Positions 38,398 to 45,656 of a DNA stretch of 47,886 nt are shown here, piece by piece. A program made the translations under genes and the position numbers. The notes below the pieces were generated by a model. That model was not told where the DNA came from and did no database searches. It was given only the letters and a program-made list of their open reading frames with translations. Each line of letters starts with the position of its first letter. Position 1 is the stretch's first letter. Source of the stretch: a virus; IMG/VR virus record IMGVR_UViG_3300024429_000015, positions 1 to 47,886 of that record. One strand, written 5' to 3'.

Positions 38398-38835
38398 CTA
38401 TTTCACCTCTTTATGATATTTCCAATACTTCTGCAATATCAACTGTACTAAGTTCCTGGCATACTCCCTGTTCGATGCAAAAAACACATGCACACCATAC
38501 TTCACAGTCCACGAAACAAACGAATTAACCACTACTAGTGGACTCACCTTGGTATATGAGGGTGGAGTAAGCAGACTAGACAGACTTGCCTCAATCACTA
38601 CTGCAGCATAGTTAAACTTTGACAGTCTCATCATTTCTTTCTCAAACCTTACTCGTCTAGCTCCACACGATCCATACGCATCTTCCTTGGTCTTGCGCTC
38701 AACAGCAACATCATTCTCCAGTCCGAGTATAGAGTAATCGCCAGTCTTCAATGTCTTTGTCACACTAGTCTCAAACTCATATGGCAATTGTTCACGTGTG
38801 TCAATGACTATAGTAAGTTTAGGCTTTTTCGTCAT
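38398..38835 (-). CDS. ERCC4-type nuclease
   Basis: 145 residues from MTKKPKLTIVIDTREQLPYE, chosen because the longer frame begins inside the upstream gene. Motifs of the XPF/Mus81 ERCC4 domain: VIDTREQLPYEF, KTGDYSI and VAVERKTKEDAYGS (Asp, Glu-Arg-Lys-Lys active site with metal ligands). A helix-rich C-terminal half follows. Phage relatives probably cut branched or flap DNA during recombination or replication. Confidence 0.75.
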   Translation of the reverse strand: MTKKPKLTIVIDTREQLPYEFETSVTKTLKTGDYSILGLENDVAVERKTKEDAYGSCGARRVRFEKEMMRLSKFNYAAVVIEASLSSLLTPPSYTKVSPLVVVNSFVSWTVKYGVHVFFASNREYARNLVQLILQKYWKYHKEVK

Positions 38836-39262
38836 TGTCTCTCTGTGTAATAATAGTAGTAATACCTCCTTTGCTTTGAATATCAACTAACATCCTACCG
38901 CAATCACCATACGGGGCGACCCAAATCAATGTCTTACGATGCATAATAAAGTCTCCTCCCTTGTAACCCGTGTAGGTTGAGCCATCCGCGTCCTCAAACA
39001 TTTTAAGTAAGTCTCTTACAACTATAGGTTCCGTATCCCATCCATAATCAAGAGATAAATCCTCATAGTAACCTCTGTAGCTTTCTAAATCACAAGGATT
39101 ATCATCGGTAAAATCTAGCTTAATAGTATTGAATGGTGGTTGAGCTTTCAAGAGCAAAATTACCTCACCAAGAGTTTTAATTGGCTTCTTCGCAAACTCA
39201 TCTTGCTTTGCTTTCGCTAGCATTGCATAAAACATGTTCTCAGTATCCTTATTTTTCATCAT
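38819..39262 (-). CDS. Hypothetical protein
   Basis: 147 residues. N-terminal helix (TENMFYAMLAKAKQDEFAKK), then LGEVILLLKAQPPFNTIKLD and FDxD-like acidic parts; the C-terminal half is beta-rich (YKGGDFIMHRKTLIWVAPYG, GGITTIITQRDND). Overlaps the ERCC4 gene by 17 bases and the upstream gene by 14. Function unknown. Confidence 0.6.
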   Translation of the reverse strand: MMKNKDTENMFYAMLAKAKQDEFAKKPIKTLGEVILLLKAQPPFNTIKLDFTDDNPCDLESYRGYYEDLSLDYGWDTEPIVVRDLLKMFEDADGSTYTGYKGGDFIMHRKTLIWVAPYGDCGRMLVDIQSKGGITTIITQRDNDEKA

Positions 39263-39656
39263 TCCTCCCTTTCAGTTCCTCCAAATCCACAAACACATTT
39301 CCATCCTCTACATGTGCTTCAATACTTTGCTTCTCACCCTTGCCTAAATATCCTTCAAGCAACGTGCCAGGTATGCCAACAACCGCACCTTTGTTCTTAA
39401 TACTGCGATAGCCTAGAAACTTCGCCTCCTCTGTAAATGCCAACAACAACTTACTTCCCTTTTTGTGTATATAACAATATACTTTTTCATCCAACTTCAA
39501 CTGCTCCCTCAGTCCTACAGAGATATAGATATATCCCGATCCTTTCTTACACCTCCCTATCGTAACCTTATCGCCACTTCTATGAGGATGAAGCAACTCA
39601 TACTCACCACCTCTCATTTTTTGTCTGAACTCTCTCGTATATAATTTATCCGACAT
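39249..39656 (-). CDS. Hypothetical beta-barrel-like protein
   Basis: 135 residues. GYIYISVGLREQLKLDEKVY, CYIHKKGSKLLLAFTEEAKF and KGAVVGIPGTLLEGYLGKGE form a strand pattern that may be a small barrel or AbrB-like swapped hairpin. No family recognised. Overlaps both neighbours. Confidence 0.55.
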   Translation of the reverse strand: MSDKLYTREFRQKMRGGEYELLHPHRSGDKVTIGRCKKGSGYIYISVGLREQLKLDEKVYCYIHKKGSKLLLAFTEEAKFLGYRSIKNKGAVVGIPGTLLEGYLGKGEKQSIEAHVEDGNVFVDLEELKGRNDEK

Positions 39657-39826
39657 ATTTTTTGATACTCTTCCCTTCTATCAAATACTGTCTTCACTTT
39701 CTGGTTCCACGCCTTCACATCCATCACCACTCCATCTTTCATCAACATTACACCATGTTGTGTAACCGTTGCTCCCTTAAAATTATTCCTGAGCTGTCTA
39801 TCACACTCCTTGATGGTTCGAGACAT
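39614..39826 (-). CDS. Small basic hypothetical protein
   Basis: 70 residues from MSRTIKECDRQLRNNFKGAT, the ATG overlapping the upstream stop (TAATG). VTQHGVMLMKDGVVMDVKAW suggests strands; the C-terminus is basic and helical. Ends inside the next gene. Function unknown. Confidence 0.55.
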   Translation of the reverse strand: MSRTIKECDRQLRNNFKGATVTQHGVMLMKDGVVMDVKAWNQKVKTVFDRREEYQKICRINYIRESSDKK

Positions 39827-40176
39827 TACTGGTCTTGCTTCTCTCCACCACACTTTTCTGCCTCCATTAACTCAGTTGCTCTCATCTTCATTATCAACCC
39901 ATACCCTGCTACATCTCTCCAATTCTCCACATCATCACTACGTCCCACTGCTATCCTAAACAACTTATCAACAATTCTAGTCACTGCTAACATATCTCCA
40001 TACTGCTCTAGTGCTATGCCATTTGGATACAGCAACTTCAGCACTTGCCCTGACTGCTTGTATGACTCTCCATACTGAAGATGCTTTGCTGTCAATAACG
40101 TAGCAAGTTCCTCAGCTTCTTCCAGAAATACATGGTTGAGATTTACATGGATGTCCTCAAGTGATAGCTTTCGCAT
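39826..40176 (-). CDS. Nucleotide-modification-associated (Nmad1/DUF1599-like) protein
   Basis: 116 residues, all-helical. AKHLQYGESYKQSGQVLKLL, ALEQYGDMLAVTRIVDKLFR and DDVENWRDVAGYGLIMKMRA match the DUF1599/Nmad family (KNxDYG, K-x-x-R, E-N-x-x-D-x-A-GY), proposed to act near modified-nucleotide or thymidylate metabolism and related to MazG-type folds. Next to the deoxyribosyltransferase-like and radical SAM genes, with overlap of 20 bases. Confidence 0.65.
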   Translation of the reverse strand: MRKLSLEDIHVNLNHVFLEEAEELATLLTAKHLQYGESYKQSGQVLKLLYPNGIALEQYGDMLAVTRIVDKLFRIAVGRSDDVENWRDVAGYGLIMKMRATELMEAEKCGGEKQDQ

Positions 40177-40489
40177 TTTCCTCCTCCCACTTCCTCATCA
40201 CCCCTGCAAATGTCTTTGGCTCCAGATACACTACCTTAATCTTCTTACGAAGGGCGAAGGCCATGCCGAGATCAAAGATAGTACCGAAACTACGTTGATC
40301 CCAAATAATATGTATTTCATCTGCTTGCTCAAGTAGGGAACGATTATGCTTACACACTCCTAGTGCATCTAGTTCCTCATGGTCATCAAAAGCAGGTAGT
40401 GCAACTACATGTCCTTTCTCTTCTAACTCAAAGACATGTGCTTCCATTTTCTCCTTATACTGAGTCGAACCAATTATCAACACCTTCAT
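40157..40489 (-). CDS. Nucleoside 2-deoxyribosyltransferase-like protein
   Basis: 110 residues, Rossmann-like. MKVLIIGSTQYKEKMEAHVF, then LLEQADEIHIIWDQRSFGTI and FDLGMAFALRKKIKVVYLEP follow the nucleoside deoxyribosyltransferase pattern (ADxxIxxxD, S-x-G-T-x-x-[E/D]-x-G-x-A). The family exchanges or hydrolyses bases of deoxynucleosides or nucleotides. The catalytic Glu position holds Asp. Start overlaps the radical SAM stop (ATGA). Confidence 0.65.
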   Translation of the reverse strand: MKVLIIGSTQYKEKMEAHVFELEEKGHVVALPAFDDHEELDALGVCKHNRSLLEQADEIHIIWDQRSFGTIFDLGMAFALRKKIKVVYLEPKTFAGVMRKWEEENAKAIT

Positions 40490-41322
40490 CTATTATAGTC
40501 CTCCCAAGCCTTTTCTATTGTTGAGTACTTCCTATAATATCTGAGGTAAATAAATCGTCTGAACTTCCTGAGTGCTAGTGTCTGTTTGTATAGCATGGGA
40601 AACGGATCAAAGCCCATTGAATTGATAATTTCACAGCGATACATGTTCTCTTCTGATGTAGTGTCAAATCCCATTAGGACGTAAATCATAGCTCTAATTT
40701 TATGTTTTTGTAACAACTTCATACCTTGCAGAATTTGTTTCTCATCTCTCATTCTATCCCAAGCGAACTTAGGCTGATTCTTCCAATTAGTAAGTTTGAT
40801 CCACCAAGCCTTTTCATCATCAAGCAATCTGAGGTCATTACCGCTATTATCAATCACATCCACTTGAGCATGAAGAATCTCGCCAAATGTATGCTTCCAA
40901 TTTGGGTCATAAAACATATTGTTATTCAAAAGCTCAATTGTATCAAACTTTTCATCATGGAATGTCCATATGGAATGATGTTGTTCTTCTTTGGGTAGCA
41001 AGGGAACTTTACAGAATTTGCATTTACGTTTACAATCCCGAAATGTATATCCTAATGAGTGATCGAAATTGAATAATGAATAATCTGGTCTGCAACTCTC
41101 TATATCTGTTGGTAAACATTCCTGTGGATCATACCCAATTCCACCAGTCCAATCAGTCTTCTCTCTTGTACTCTTCTCAAACAACCATGATCCATAAGTT
41201 ATATCAGCCTTCCATAGTGGCATATTTAACTTAACTTCATCTCCATGTTTTTTATAATAAGTGGAAACTTTCATCAAAGCTAAGTTATGCTTTGGCGCAT
41301 CAGTTAATAGAGATACTTTCAT
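40486..41322 (-). CDS. Radical SAM protein
   Basis: 278 residues. DCKRKCKFCKVPLL has CxxxCxxC (Cys at about 96, 100 and 103), the 4Fe-4S ligand motif of radical SAM enzymes. VIDNSGNDLRLLDDEKAWWI and KIRAMIYVLMGFDTTSEENM are in the barrel positions (strand segments, a GFDTT motif near the end of the barrel). The N-terminal 80 residues resemble the cobalamin-binding-type leader of B12-dependent members but lack a clear DxHxxG. Substrate unknown; cluster suggests nucleotide or DNA modification. Confidence 0.75.
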   Translation of the reverse strand: MKVSLLTDAPKHNLALMKVSTYYKKHGDEVKLNMPLWKADITYGSWLFEKSTREKTDWTGGIGYDPQECLPTDIESCRPDYSLFNFDHSLGYTFRDCKRKCKFCKVPLLPKEEQHHSIWTFHDEKFDTIELLNNNMFYDPNWKHTFGEILHAQVDVIDNSGNDLRLLDDEKAWWIKLTNWKNQPKFAWDRMRDEKQILQGMKLLQKHKIRAMIYVLMGFDTTSEENMYRCEIINSMGFDPFPMLYKQTLALRKFRRFIYLRYYRKYSTIEKAWEDYNR

Positions 41323-41523
41323 CTATACCTCTTTCCAAAACTTGTAATAGGCAAATCGAAGGTCAGGAGATGCTTTATAACATTTGAATAGCCATTTGGA
41401 GTAGTAAGGAAAATCAGCTTCAGGGATAAATGAATGAACTATGGGAATGGCAATCGTAGATAAAGGTGAATCCATAGTGACTGTCTTCTTGAAACCGTGC
41501 ATAGTCAATAAACATTTAGTCAT
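41323..41523 (-). CDS. Small hypothetical protein
   Basis: 66 residues, MTKCLLTMHGFKKTVTMDSP then YYSKWLFKCYKASPDLRFAY. The ATG overlaps the upstream stop (TAATG), and it ends against the radical SAM gene. Function unknown. Confidence 0.55.
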   Translation of the reverse strand: MTKCLLTMHGFKKTVTMDSPLSTIAIPIVHSFIPEADFPYYSKWLFKCYKASPDLRFAYYKFWKEV

Positions 41524-41783
41524 TATCTATACCTCGTCTTCAACCCCATCACATTATTTGCCGGCAATATCTCGGCAGTATCTGTGCCAGGCACAATAAT
41601 CACCTTCTGCTTCTCCTTCACTTCAATACTCCAACCCTTCTTTATATACACATCTCTAATAGTCTGATACGCCTTCTCAGCAATAATAGGACGAGGAAAG
41701 TAGGTAGAGTCCACTACTTTCCTACCAGTCAGGTGTAGAATCTTACGTAACGGGCCTTTACGAAGGACTATTTTGGCTTCCAT
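41523..41783 (-). CDS. Small hypothetical protein
   Basis: 86 residues, basic start (MEAKIVLRKGPLRKILHLTG), then ERxYQTIRDVYIKKGWSIEV-type helix and strands (KQKVIIVPGTDTAEILPANN). Function unknown. Confidence 0.55.
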   Translation of the reverse strand: MEAKIVLRKGPLRKILHLTGRKVVDSTYFPRPIIAEKAYQTIRDVYIKKGWSIEVKEKQKVIIVPGTDTAEILPANNVMGLKTRYR

Positions 41784-41784
41784 A

Positions 41785-41958
41785 CTACCAATCTGGCCAT
41801 AAAACAGATGCTACACCTATCAACCCAAAGGTTAGACAAGTGACTCCCCAAACAATCACAATTTCCCAGTAATCAAAAACATTTCGAGTTGTCTGGGTTC
41901 CAGCGATAGTCAATAGGAAAACTCCCGTCACAAATAACCAAACTGCTGCAAACTTCAT
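41785..41958 (-). CDS. Small two-span membrane protein, holin-like candidate
   Basis: 57 residues from MKFAAVWLFVTGVFLLTIAG; GGAGGTG just upstream fixes the start. Two hydrophobic segments (about 2-20 and 33-54: EIVIVWGVTCLTFGLIGVAS). Topology is that of a small holin and the M15 peptidase lies 850 bases upstream in the same operon, so a lysis role is plausible but unproven. Confidence 0.5.
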   Translation of the reverse strand: MKFAAVWLFVTGVFLLTIAGTQTTRNVFDYWEIVIVWGVTCLTFGLIGVASVLWPDW

Positions 41959-41992
41959 CTCACACCTCCGGCTTCTCTTTCCCTGCAAGGTA

Positions 41993-42024
41993 GAGAATGG
42001 GCCTCAACTGGAGGCCCCACTCTC
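41993..42024 (-). other. Long GC hairpin between genes
   Basis: GAGAATGGGCCTC pairs with GAGGCCCCACTCTC (one bulge, one wobble), loop AACTG. No T-run on the minus strand, so an attenuator or mRNA-stability element rather than a clear terminator. It touches the stop of the upstream gene. Confidence 0.5.
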
Positions 42025-42397
42025 ACAAACTATCTGCTACTGCTGCACAAAACTCAGCCAACTCCTCATCTGTAAAGATGTTATCTTCTCTCATATGATT
42101 GAGCTTATCAAACACTTTCTCATACCTACTCACATCCCAAGTGAAATCTATAATCTTTGACTTGAACAGCCCACCAATACCATAGAGAGCAATTTTCAAA
42201 AGTCTTGGTTGGTTCTTTGCTAACTCTTCAAACAACTCTCCCAATTCCTCATCTGTAAATTTATCGTCCTGCCGAAACGCATCGAGCTTCTGAAAAACTC
42301 TCTTATACTGCTCCATATCCCACTCAAAGTCCACAAAGGGCATCCTCAAAATGCCCCCTATCAGATGTAACAGATTTTTCAATGCTTCTCTTAACAC
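42023..42397 (-). CDS. Protein with two repeated ~55-residue units
   Basis: 124 residues from a GTG 6 bases after AAGGAGG. A longer frame starts at 42451 without a good site. The protein is an internal duplication: LLHLIGGILRMPFVDFEWDM...KFTDEELGELFEELA and ALYGIGGLFKSKIIDFTWDV...IFTDEELAEFCAAVA. Each unit has a hydrophobic GG-turn, an acidic DFxWD strand, and a DEEL helix. Function unknown. Confidence 0.6.
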   Translation of the reverse strand: MLREALKNLLHLIGGILRMPFVDFEWDMEQYKRVFQKLDAFRQDDKFTDEELGELFEELAKNQPRLLKIALYGIGGLFKSKIIDFTWDVSRYEKVFDKLNHMREDNIFTDEELAEFCAAVADSL

Positions 42398-42452
42398 AAT
42401 TTTCCTCCTTTTTATTATTAGCCAACCCACAATCCAAAGAATTGGATGCACC

Positions 42453-42797
42453 TCAGTTCTCCTTCACAATCTTAACTTCTCTAGGCTTCTTACTTTCCCA
42501 CTGACCGATGCAGTTAACAAAAAATTCTACATCATCTGGAATATCTGGTGACTGGCCCATAGCGACTCGTAACTTTGCTTTATCCTCACTTTTTGCTACA
42601 ATATCATTGTGAAAAAGTAACTTTCCCTTTTTTGTATCCACCACATAAACCTCATATAGTCCCATCATATCTTTTTCACCTCCTTGGTTGATTAAGTCAT
42701 CTTCAATCTTTATTTCAAACTTAGAGTCTAAATCGTATGGAGTAGAAACCCATGATACATAACCACTAGATACTGTTTCACTCTCCAACTCATTCAC
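42453..42797 (-). CDS. Hypothetical protein with possible internal start
   Basis: The frame encodes 114 residues. AGGAGGTG lies 8 bases before an internal ATG (42668, giving 71 residues MMGLYEVYVVDTKKGKLLFH...). The upstream ATG (42797) has GGGAGGTG unusually close. The first 43 residues (SSGYVSWVSTPYDLDSKFEI) may be a separate short peptide fused in frame. Function unknown. Confidence 0.5.
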   Translation of the reverse strand: MNELESETVSSGYVSWVSTPYDLDSKFEIKIEDDLINQGGEKDMMGLYEVYVVDTKKGKLLFHNDIVAKSEDKAKLRVAMGQSPDIPDDVEFFVNCIGQWESKKPREVKIVKEN

Positions 42798-42803
42798 CTC
42801 CCT

Positions 42804-43235
42804 TCAACTTTTTTTCAACCCCAATCCCTTCTCACGTATATCGAGATGGACATGGGATTTATATACTATTGCTGTGGTGAAGCCACAATTCAATGCTTTC
42901 TTAGCTACTTCCTCATGCGAATGAGACCAGACGTAACAATCTATAGCCTGTCCTTTCAGATGATATGACCTTACTGCACCGCCAACCTTTCTATTATGTT
43001 TTGGTGTACGATACCCACTAGTTATTCTTAGCTTTTTGTCAAAAACACTTTCAGCTAAAGTATTAATACAATCTACTAGGTGTGGGTCAACCATCACTTT
43101 TCTAGTATCAGGACTAGCCAAATCAGCAAAGTTGAAGTTACACATGTGGTTCATACTCAGGAGGATGAAGGCATTCAAAATCACCATCACACTGATACAT
43201 ACAGTAATAGCAAGCCTCATACGCTTTCTCTTCAT
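42804..43235 (-). CDS. Peptidase M15-type endolysin with N-terminal membrane anchor
   Basis: 143 residues. A basic start and hydrophobic segment (LAITVCISVMVILNAFILLS, about 8-27) look like a signal anchor. The M15 (D-Ala-D-Ala carboxypeptidase / L-Ala-D-Glu peptidase) core follows: RITSGYRTPKHN, SYHLKGQAIDCYVW (zinc ligands His and Asp) and TTAIVYKSHVHLDIR (third His). Such enzymes cut peptidoglycan peptides. It lies in the leftward operon rather than the late region. Confidence 0.8.
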   Translation of the reverse strand: MKRKRMRLAITVCISVMVILNAFILLSMNHMCNFNFADLASPDTRKVMVDPHLVDCINTLAESVFDKKLRITSGYRTPKHNRKVGGAVRSYHLKGQAIDCYVWSHSHEEVAKKALNCGFTTAIVYKSHVHLDIREKGLGLKKS

Positions 43236-43267
43236 CAGTTTTCAACTCCTCTCCACACATACAAAAC

Positions 43268-43459
43268 TTACCTTTTAGATACAACATGCTCCTTCTCCTT
43301 CAAAAACCTATCAATCCTCTCAGCTAAATACTTCAGTTCATTCTGGTGCATATAAATCTCCATACTTCCCCAGTAGAGAGTAACCATATCATTGTCCTTC
43401 TCAAAATCTACAGTAGGAACATCATTCTCTGTGAAGTACATAGTAACACTATTTCTCAT
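43268..43459 (-). CDS. Small hypothetical protein
   Basis: 63 residues; a Met at position 7 is an alternative start. Strand-rich start (MYFTENDVPTVDFEKDNDMV) and C-terminal helix (ELKYLAERIDRFLKEKEHVV). Start lies within the end of the upstream zinc-ribbon gene. Function unknown. Confidence 0.55.
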   Translation of the reverse strand: MRNSVTMYFTENDVPTVDFEKDNDMVTLYWGSMEIYMHQNELKYLAERIDRFLKEKEHVVSKR

Positions 43460-43586
43460 CCTTCTTCTCCTCTACCTTCGTGAATTGCCCGCAGTAGCCA
43501 CAATAGACCTTTTCTTTACCCTCACTTGATACATACTGCTCTACATTACAGTGCTCACACTTAATCTTGAAGGCTCTTACTTCCAT
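43449..43586 (-). CDS. Zinc-ribbon peptide
   Basis: 45 residues, CEHC and CGYC (residues 10-13 and 29-32), with a charged tail. GAGGAGGTAGGAG lies before the ATG. Overlaps the end of the preceding zinc-ribbon gene by 26 bases in another frame. Confidence 0.6.
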   Translation of the reverse strand: MEVRAFKIKCEHCNVEQYVSSEGKEKVYCGYCGQFTKVEEKKDEK

Positions 43587-43719
43587 CTCCTACCTCCTCA
43601 AAATCATATTCACACTCAGGGCATCTACCAAATACATCCACATCCTGTGTGCTGACAATAGTTTTGCATTTGGGACAGGGGAAGATTAAAGTAACTGTGT
43701 GTTTAACTACTTTAGGCAT
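43561..43719 (-). CDS. Zinc-ribbon peptide
   Basis: 52 residues, FPCPKCKTIVST and GRCPECEYDF, the two CPxC halves of a zinc ribbon. GGAGAG upstream of the ATG. First gene after the folded RNA region. Confidence 0.6.
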   Translation of the reverse strand: MPKVVKHTVTLIFPCPKCKTIVSTQDVDVFGRCPECEYDFEEVGDGSKSLQD

Positions 43720-43772
43720 TAGACTCTCCAAACTTGACATTCACTCAGCAGATGTCAACTATAAAGATTGCA

Positions 43773-43907
43773 GCTCACACTTCCTCCAGTTCTGACCAAC
43801 CTGATGGCATGGAGGCAATAATCGTCAGCAGCTTTTACTATGCCACTTAAGTCACCCCTAAATGACTTCAGGTGTCTTGGAAGTTTAGGGAACCTTCAAG
43901 TGTGAGC
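43773..43907 (-). ncRNA. Candidate structured RNA with predicted pseudoknot
   Basis: In a gap of 255 bases without a gene. Outer stem: GCTCACACTT (43773-43782) with AAGTGTGAGC (43898-43907), 10 perfect pairs. Inside: ACCTGA (43799-43804) with TCAGGT (43868-43873); TGGCAT (43805-43810) with ATGCCA (43840-43845), stacked directly on it; AAGTCA (43849-43854) with TGACTT (43863-43868). CCCTAAA in that last loop (43856-43862) pairs with TTTAGGG (43884-43890), an H-type pseudoknot. Flanking genes are leftward, so I assign the minus strand. Riboswitch-like leader, stable RNA or packaging signal are all possible. Confidence 0.6.
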
Positions 43908-43974
43908 AAATTGTGAAACAGCGTTAAAAATTGCAGCCCACTCCCCACCCAGGAGCAGGCGTGTAACTAATCTA

Positions 43975-44394
43975 CTAATCTAACGGCATAAACCTCTTTA
44001 TCTCATTTCGTATATCTCCTTGATACTCTCTCTGTCCAACTACTGCCAGACACTCTAGTCCAATCAAATCAGCTCGTACTTCATTCAACCTATCAATCGC
44101 CTCTTGCAACGTCAATCCTTTTGGAAACTTCGTCTTTGTCGCACTAATCAATCCCTTCGTTTTCATCATCGCACCTGGACTCAACTTCGCATCTACCATA
44201 AGATTCGTCCACAGATGTCTCTGCTCATATTCCCCCTCAATGATTACAAAGTCTCCATTCCACATCTGTGTTCCAGTCGAGGCTGTAGTTGGATCCAACC
44301 CACTCACTCTCACAATATAAGTGTCTGGTGGCAGAGCACTAAACCCTCCTTCTGGAATATCATCCCAACCCATATCAACGTCTGTTTCAGGCAT
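43975..44394 (-). CDS. DUF669-like single-strand-DNA-associated protein
   Basis: 139 residues. GGFSALPPDTYIVRVSGLDP, then GTQMWNGDFVIIEGEYEQRH and LWTNLMVDAKLSPGAMMKTK follow the DUF669/phage single-strand-binding-like pattern (GxYxAxI, F-x-I-x-x-G, RxxWxxxx). These proteins usually sit beside Sak4-like ATPases and bind DNA in recombination. An acidic N-terminus is present; the usual acidic C-tail is absent. Confidence 0.6.
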   Translation of the reverse strand: MPETDVDMGWDDIPEGGFSALPPDTYIVRVSGLDPTTASTGTQMWNGDFVIIEGEYEQRHLWTNLMVDAKLSPGAMMKTKGLISATKTKFPKGLTLQEAIDRLNEVRADLIGLECLAVVGQREYQGDIRNEIKRFMPLD

Positions 44395-44669
44395 TATATT
44401 TCACCTCCTTCTATACGTATGTTGTTACACATACAACATTGTGTTACTTTTCCATTAGCATAGGCATTAAGCAAGTTACATAGTTCATGTGTAGTGCAAA
44501 ACAATTGAGCTTCGCTAACTATTTGTTCTCCGGCATGAACTATCCAGCCATTCTGAACTTTCACAATCTTACAGATAGGTGTAGGACTATACCATTCATT
44601 TTTTTCTTCACATCCTATTACTTTAGCTCGTTCTGTCTCACTTTTTGTTAGTCTTGGTGGTGTAAGCAT
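44394..44669 (-). CDS. Hypothetical protein with C-terminal Cys pair
   Basis: 91 residues. VKVQNGWIVHAGEQIVSEAQ looks like paired strands, then LFCTTHELCNLLNAYANGKV and CCMCNN near the end. Ends where the next gene starts. Function unknown. Confidence 0.55.
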   Translation of the reverse strand: MLTPPRLTKSETERAKVIGCEEKNEWYSPTPICKIVKVQNGWIVHAGEQIVSEAQLFCTTHELCNLLNAYANGKVTQCCMCNNIRIEGGEI

Positions 44670-44860
44670 TACTTCTCACCTCCCTTTTCTATAGTAATTG
44701 TAAATCCATCTTTTATTCCCTCACGTAACAATATTGCAGTTATTATATTTTTGACAGCATTAAATATTTCATCTATATAATAGCCACAGTCAGGTAGAGG
44801 GTCTAAAGGATGATCTATATAGAATTCGTTATCCTTGCAATAAATTCTAATTTTTTCCAT
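44669..44860 (-). CDS. Small hypothetical protein
   Basis: 63 residues, MEKIRIYCKDNEFYIDHPLD then helix and strand (NIITAILLREGIKDGFTITI). Start overlaps the ATPase gene by 14 bases. Function unknown. Confidence 0.55.
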   Translation of the reverse strand: MEKIRIYCKDNEFYIDHPLDPLPDCGYYIDEIFNAVKNIITAILLREGIKDGFTITIEKGGEK

Positions 44861-45584
44861 TATCCTTCTCCTTTTTCAATCCTTCCAACAAGGCTGTAAA
44901 ATCCTGTTTAATCATTCCTTTTATGCCCAATCTCGACTTAGCAACATATATAGAAGTTGGCTCCGTTCTCCACTCATATCCTCCCATTCTACTAACTTCA
45001 GCATGATACATCTCATCAAACCTATTAGTCAACTCATCTGGCAATGCCTTAGTATAGATAGATGGTTTGATTGGAGGCTCACCAGGCTTAAGCCCCACAC
45101 CCTTAGTCTGTCCCTTAATTTGTATCGGCTCACTCTTTTCCTTCTCATGTGCAGTTACCACTAAATGCCTGCCTAGCGAAGGAAACTTCCATATTAAACT
45201 ACTCATATGTCCTGCAAACATTCCCCAGTGACCTATCGCCATTAACCCATCAGCATTTTGATTGAGAGCTAAGATATGATTCATAAGTATTCGTTGCACT
45301 CCTGTCAATGGATCAATAACATAGCTTGTATACTGCGGATGACTTACTTCCTGCTCAAGTTTACGCTTAAATGCCAACCAAGCAGTAGGTCGTTTAGCGT
45401 CTAAGTCCATATATGTATCGTATGTAATGTCTTCGCCAGCAAGTGAGGCAGTACCACCTTCAAGGTCAAACAGATACACAGGCTTTGGCAATGTTCTTGC
45501 TGCATACGTCTTGCCTGTTCCTGATGGCCCATAGATTAGGAACTTGCCTACGTAGTTACTGAAATCTATATCCTTAGTGTTCAT
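44847..45584 (-). CDS. Sak4-like (AAA_24) recombination ATPase
   Basis: 245 residues from MNTKDIDFSNYVGKFLIYGP, chosen for the AAAGGTAAAAGG site just before it. Walker A is GPSGTGKTYA, Walker B-type strand YTSYVIDPLTGV, and LVVTAHEKEKSEP is the sensor-like strand. This is the RecA-like single-domain ATPase family of phage Sak4 annealing proteins. It sits between the DUF669-like and Cas4-like genes, together a plausible recombination module. Confidence 0.75.
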   Translation of the reverse strand: MNTKDIDFSNYVGKFLIYGPSGTGKTYAARTLPKPVYLFDLEGGTASLAGEDITYDTYMDLDAKRPTAWLAFKRKLEQEVSHPQYTSYVIDPLTGVQRILMNHILALNQNADGLMAIGHWGMFAGHMSSLIWKFPSLGRHLVVTAHEKEKSEPIQIKGQTKGVGLKPGEPPIKPSIYTKALPDELTNRFDEMYHAEVSRMGGYEWRTEPTSIYVAKSRLGIKGMIKQDFTALLEGLKKEKDNGKN

Positions 45585-45656
45585 CCTTTTACCTTTCCCA
45601 TTACCCACTTACTTATAAATAGAGCTACAATTAGTATGACAAAGAATATAGCTGCA

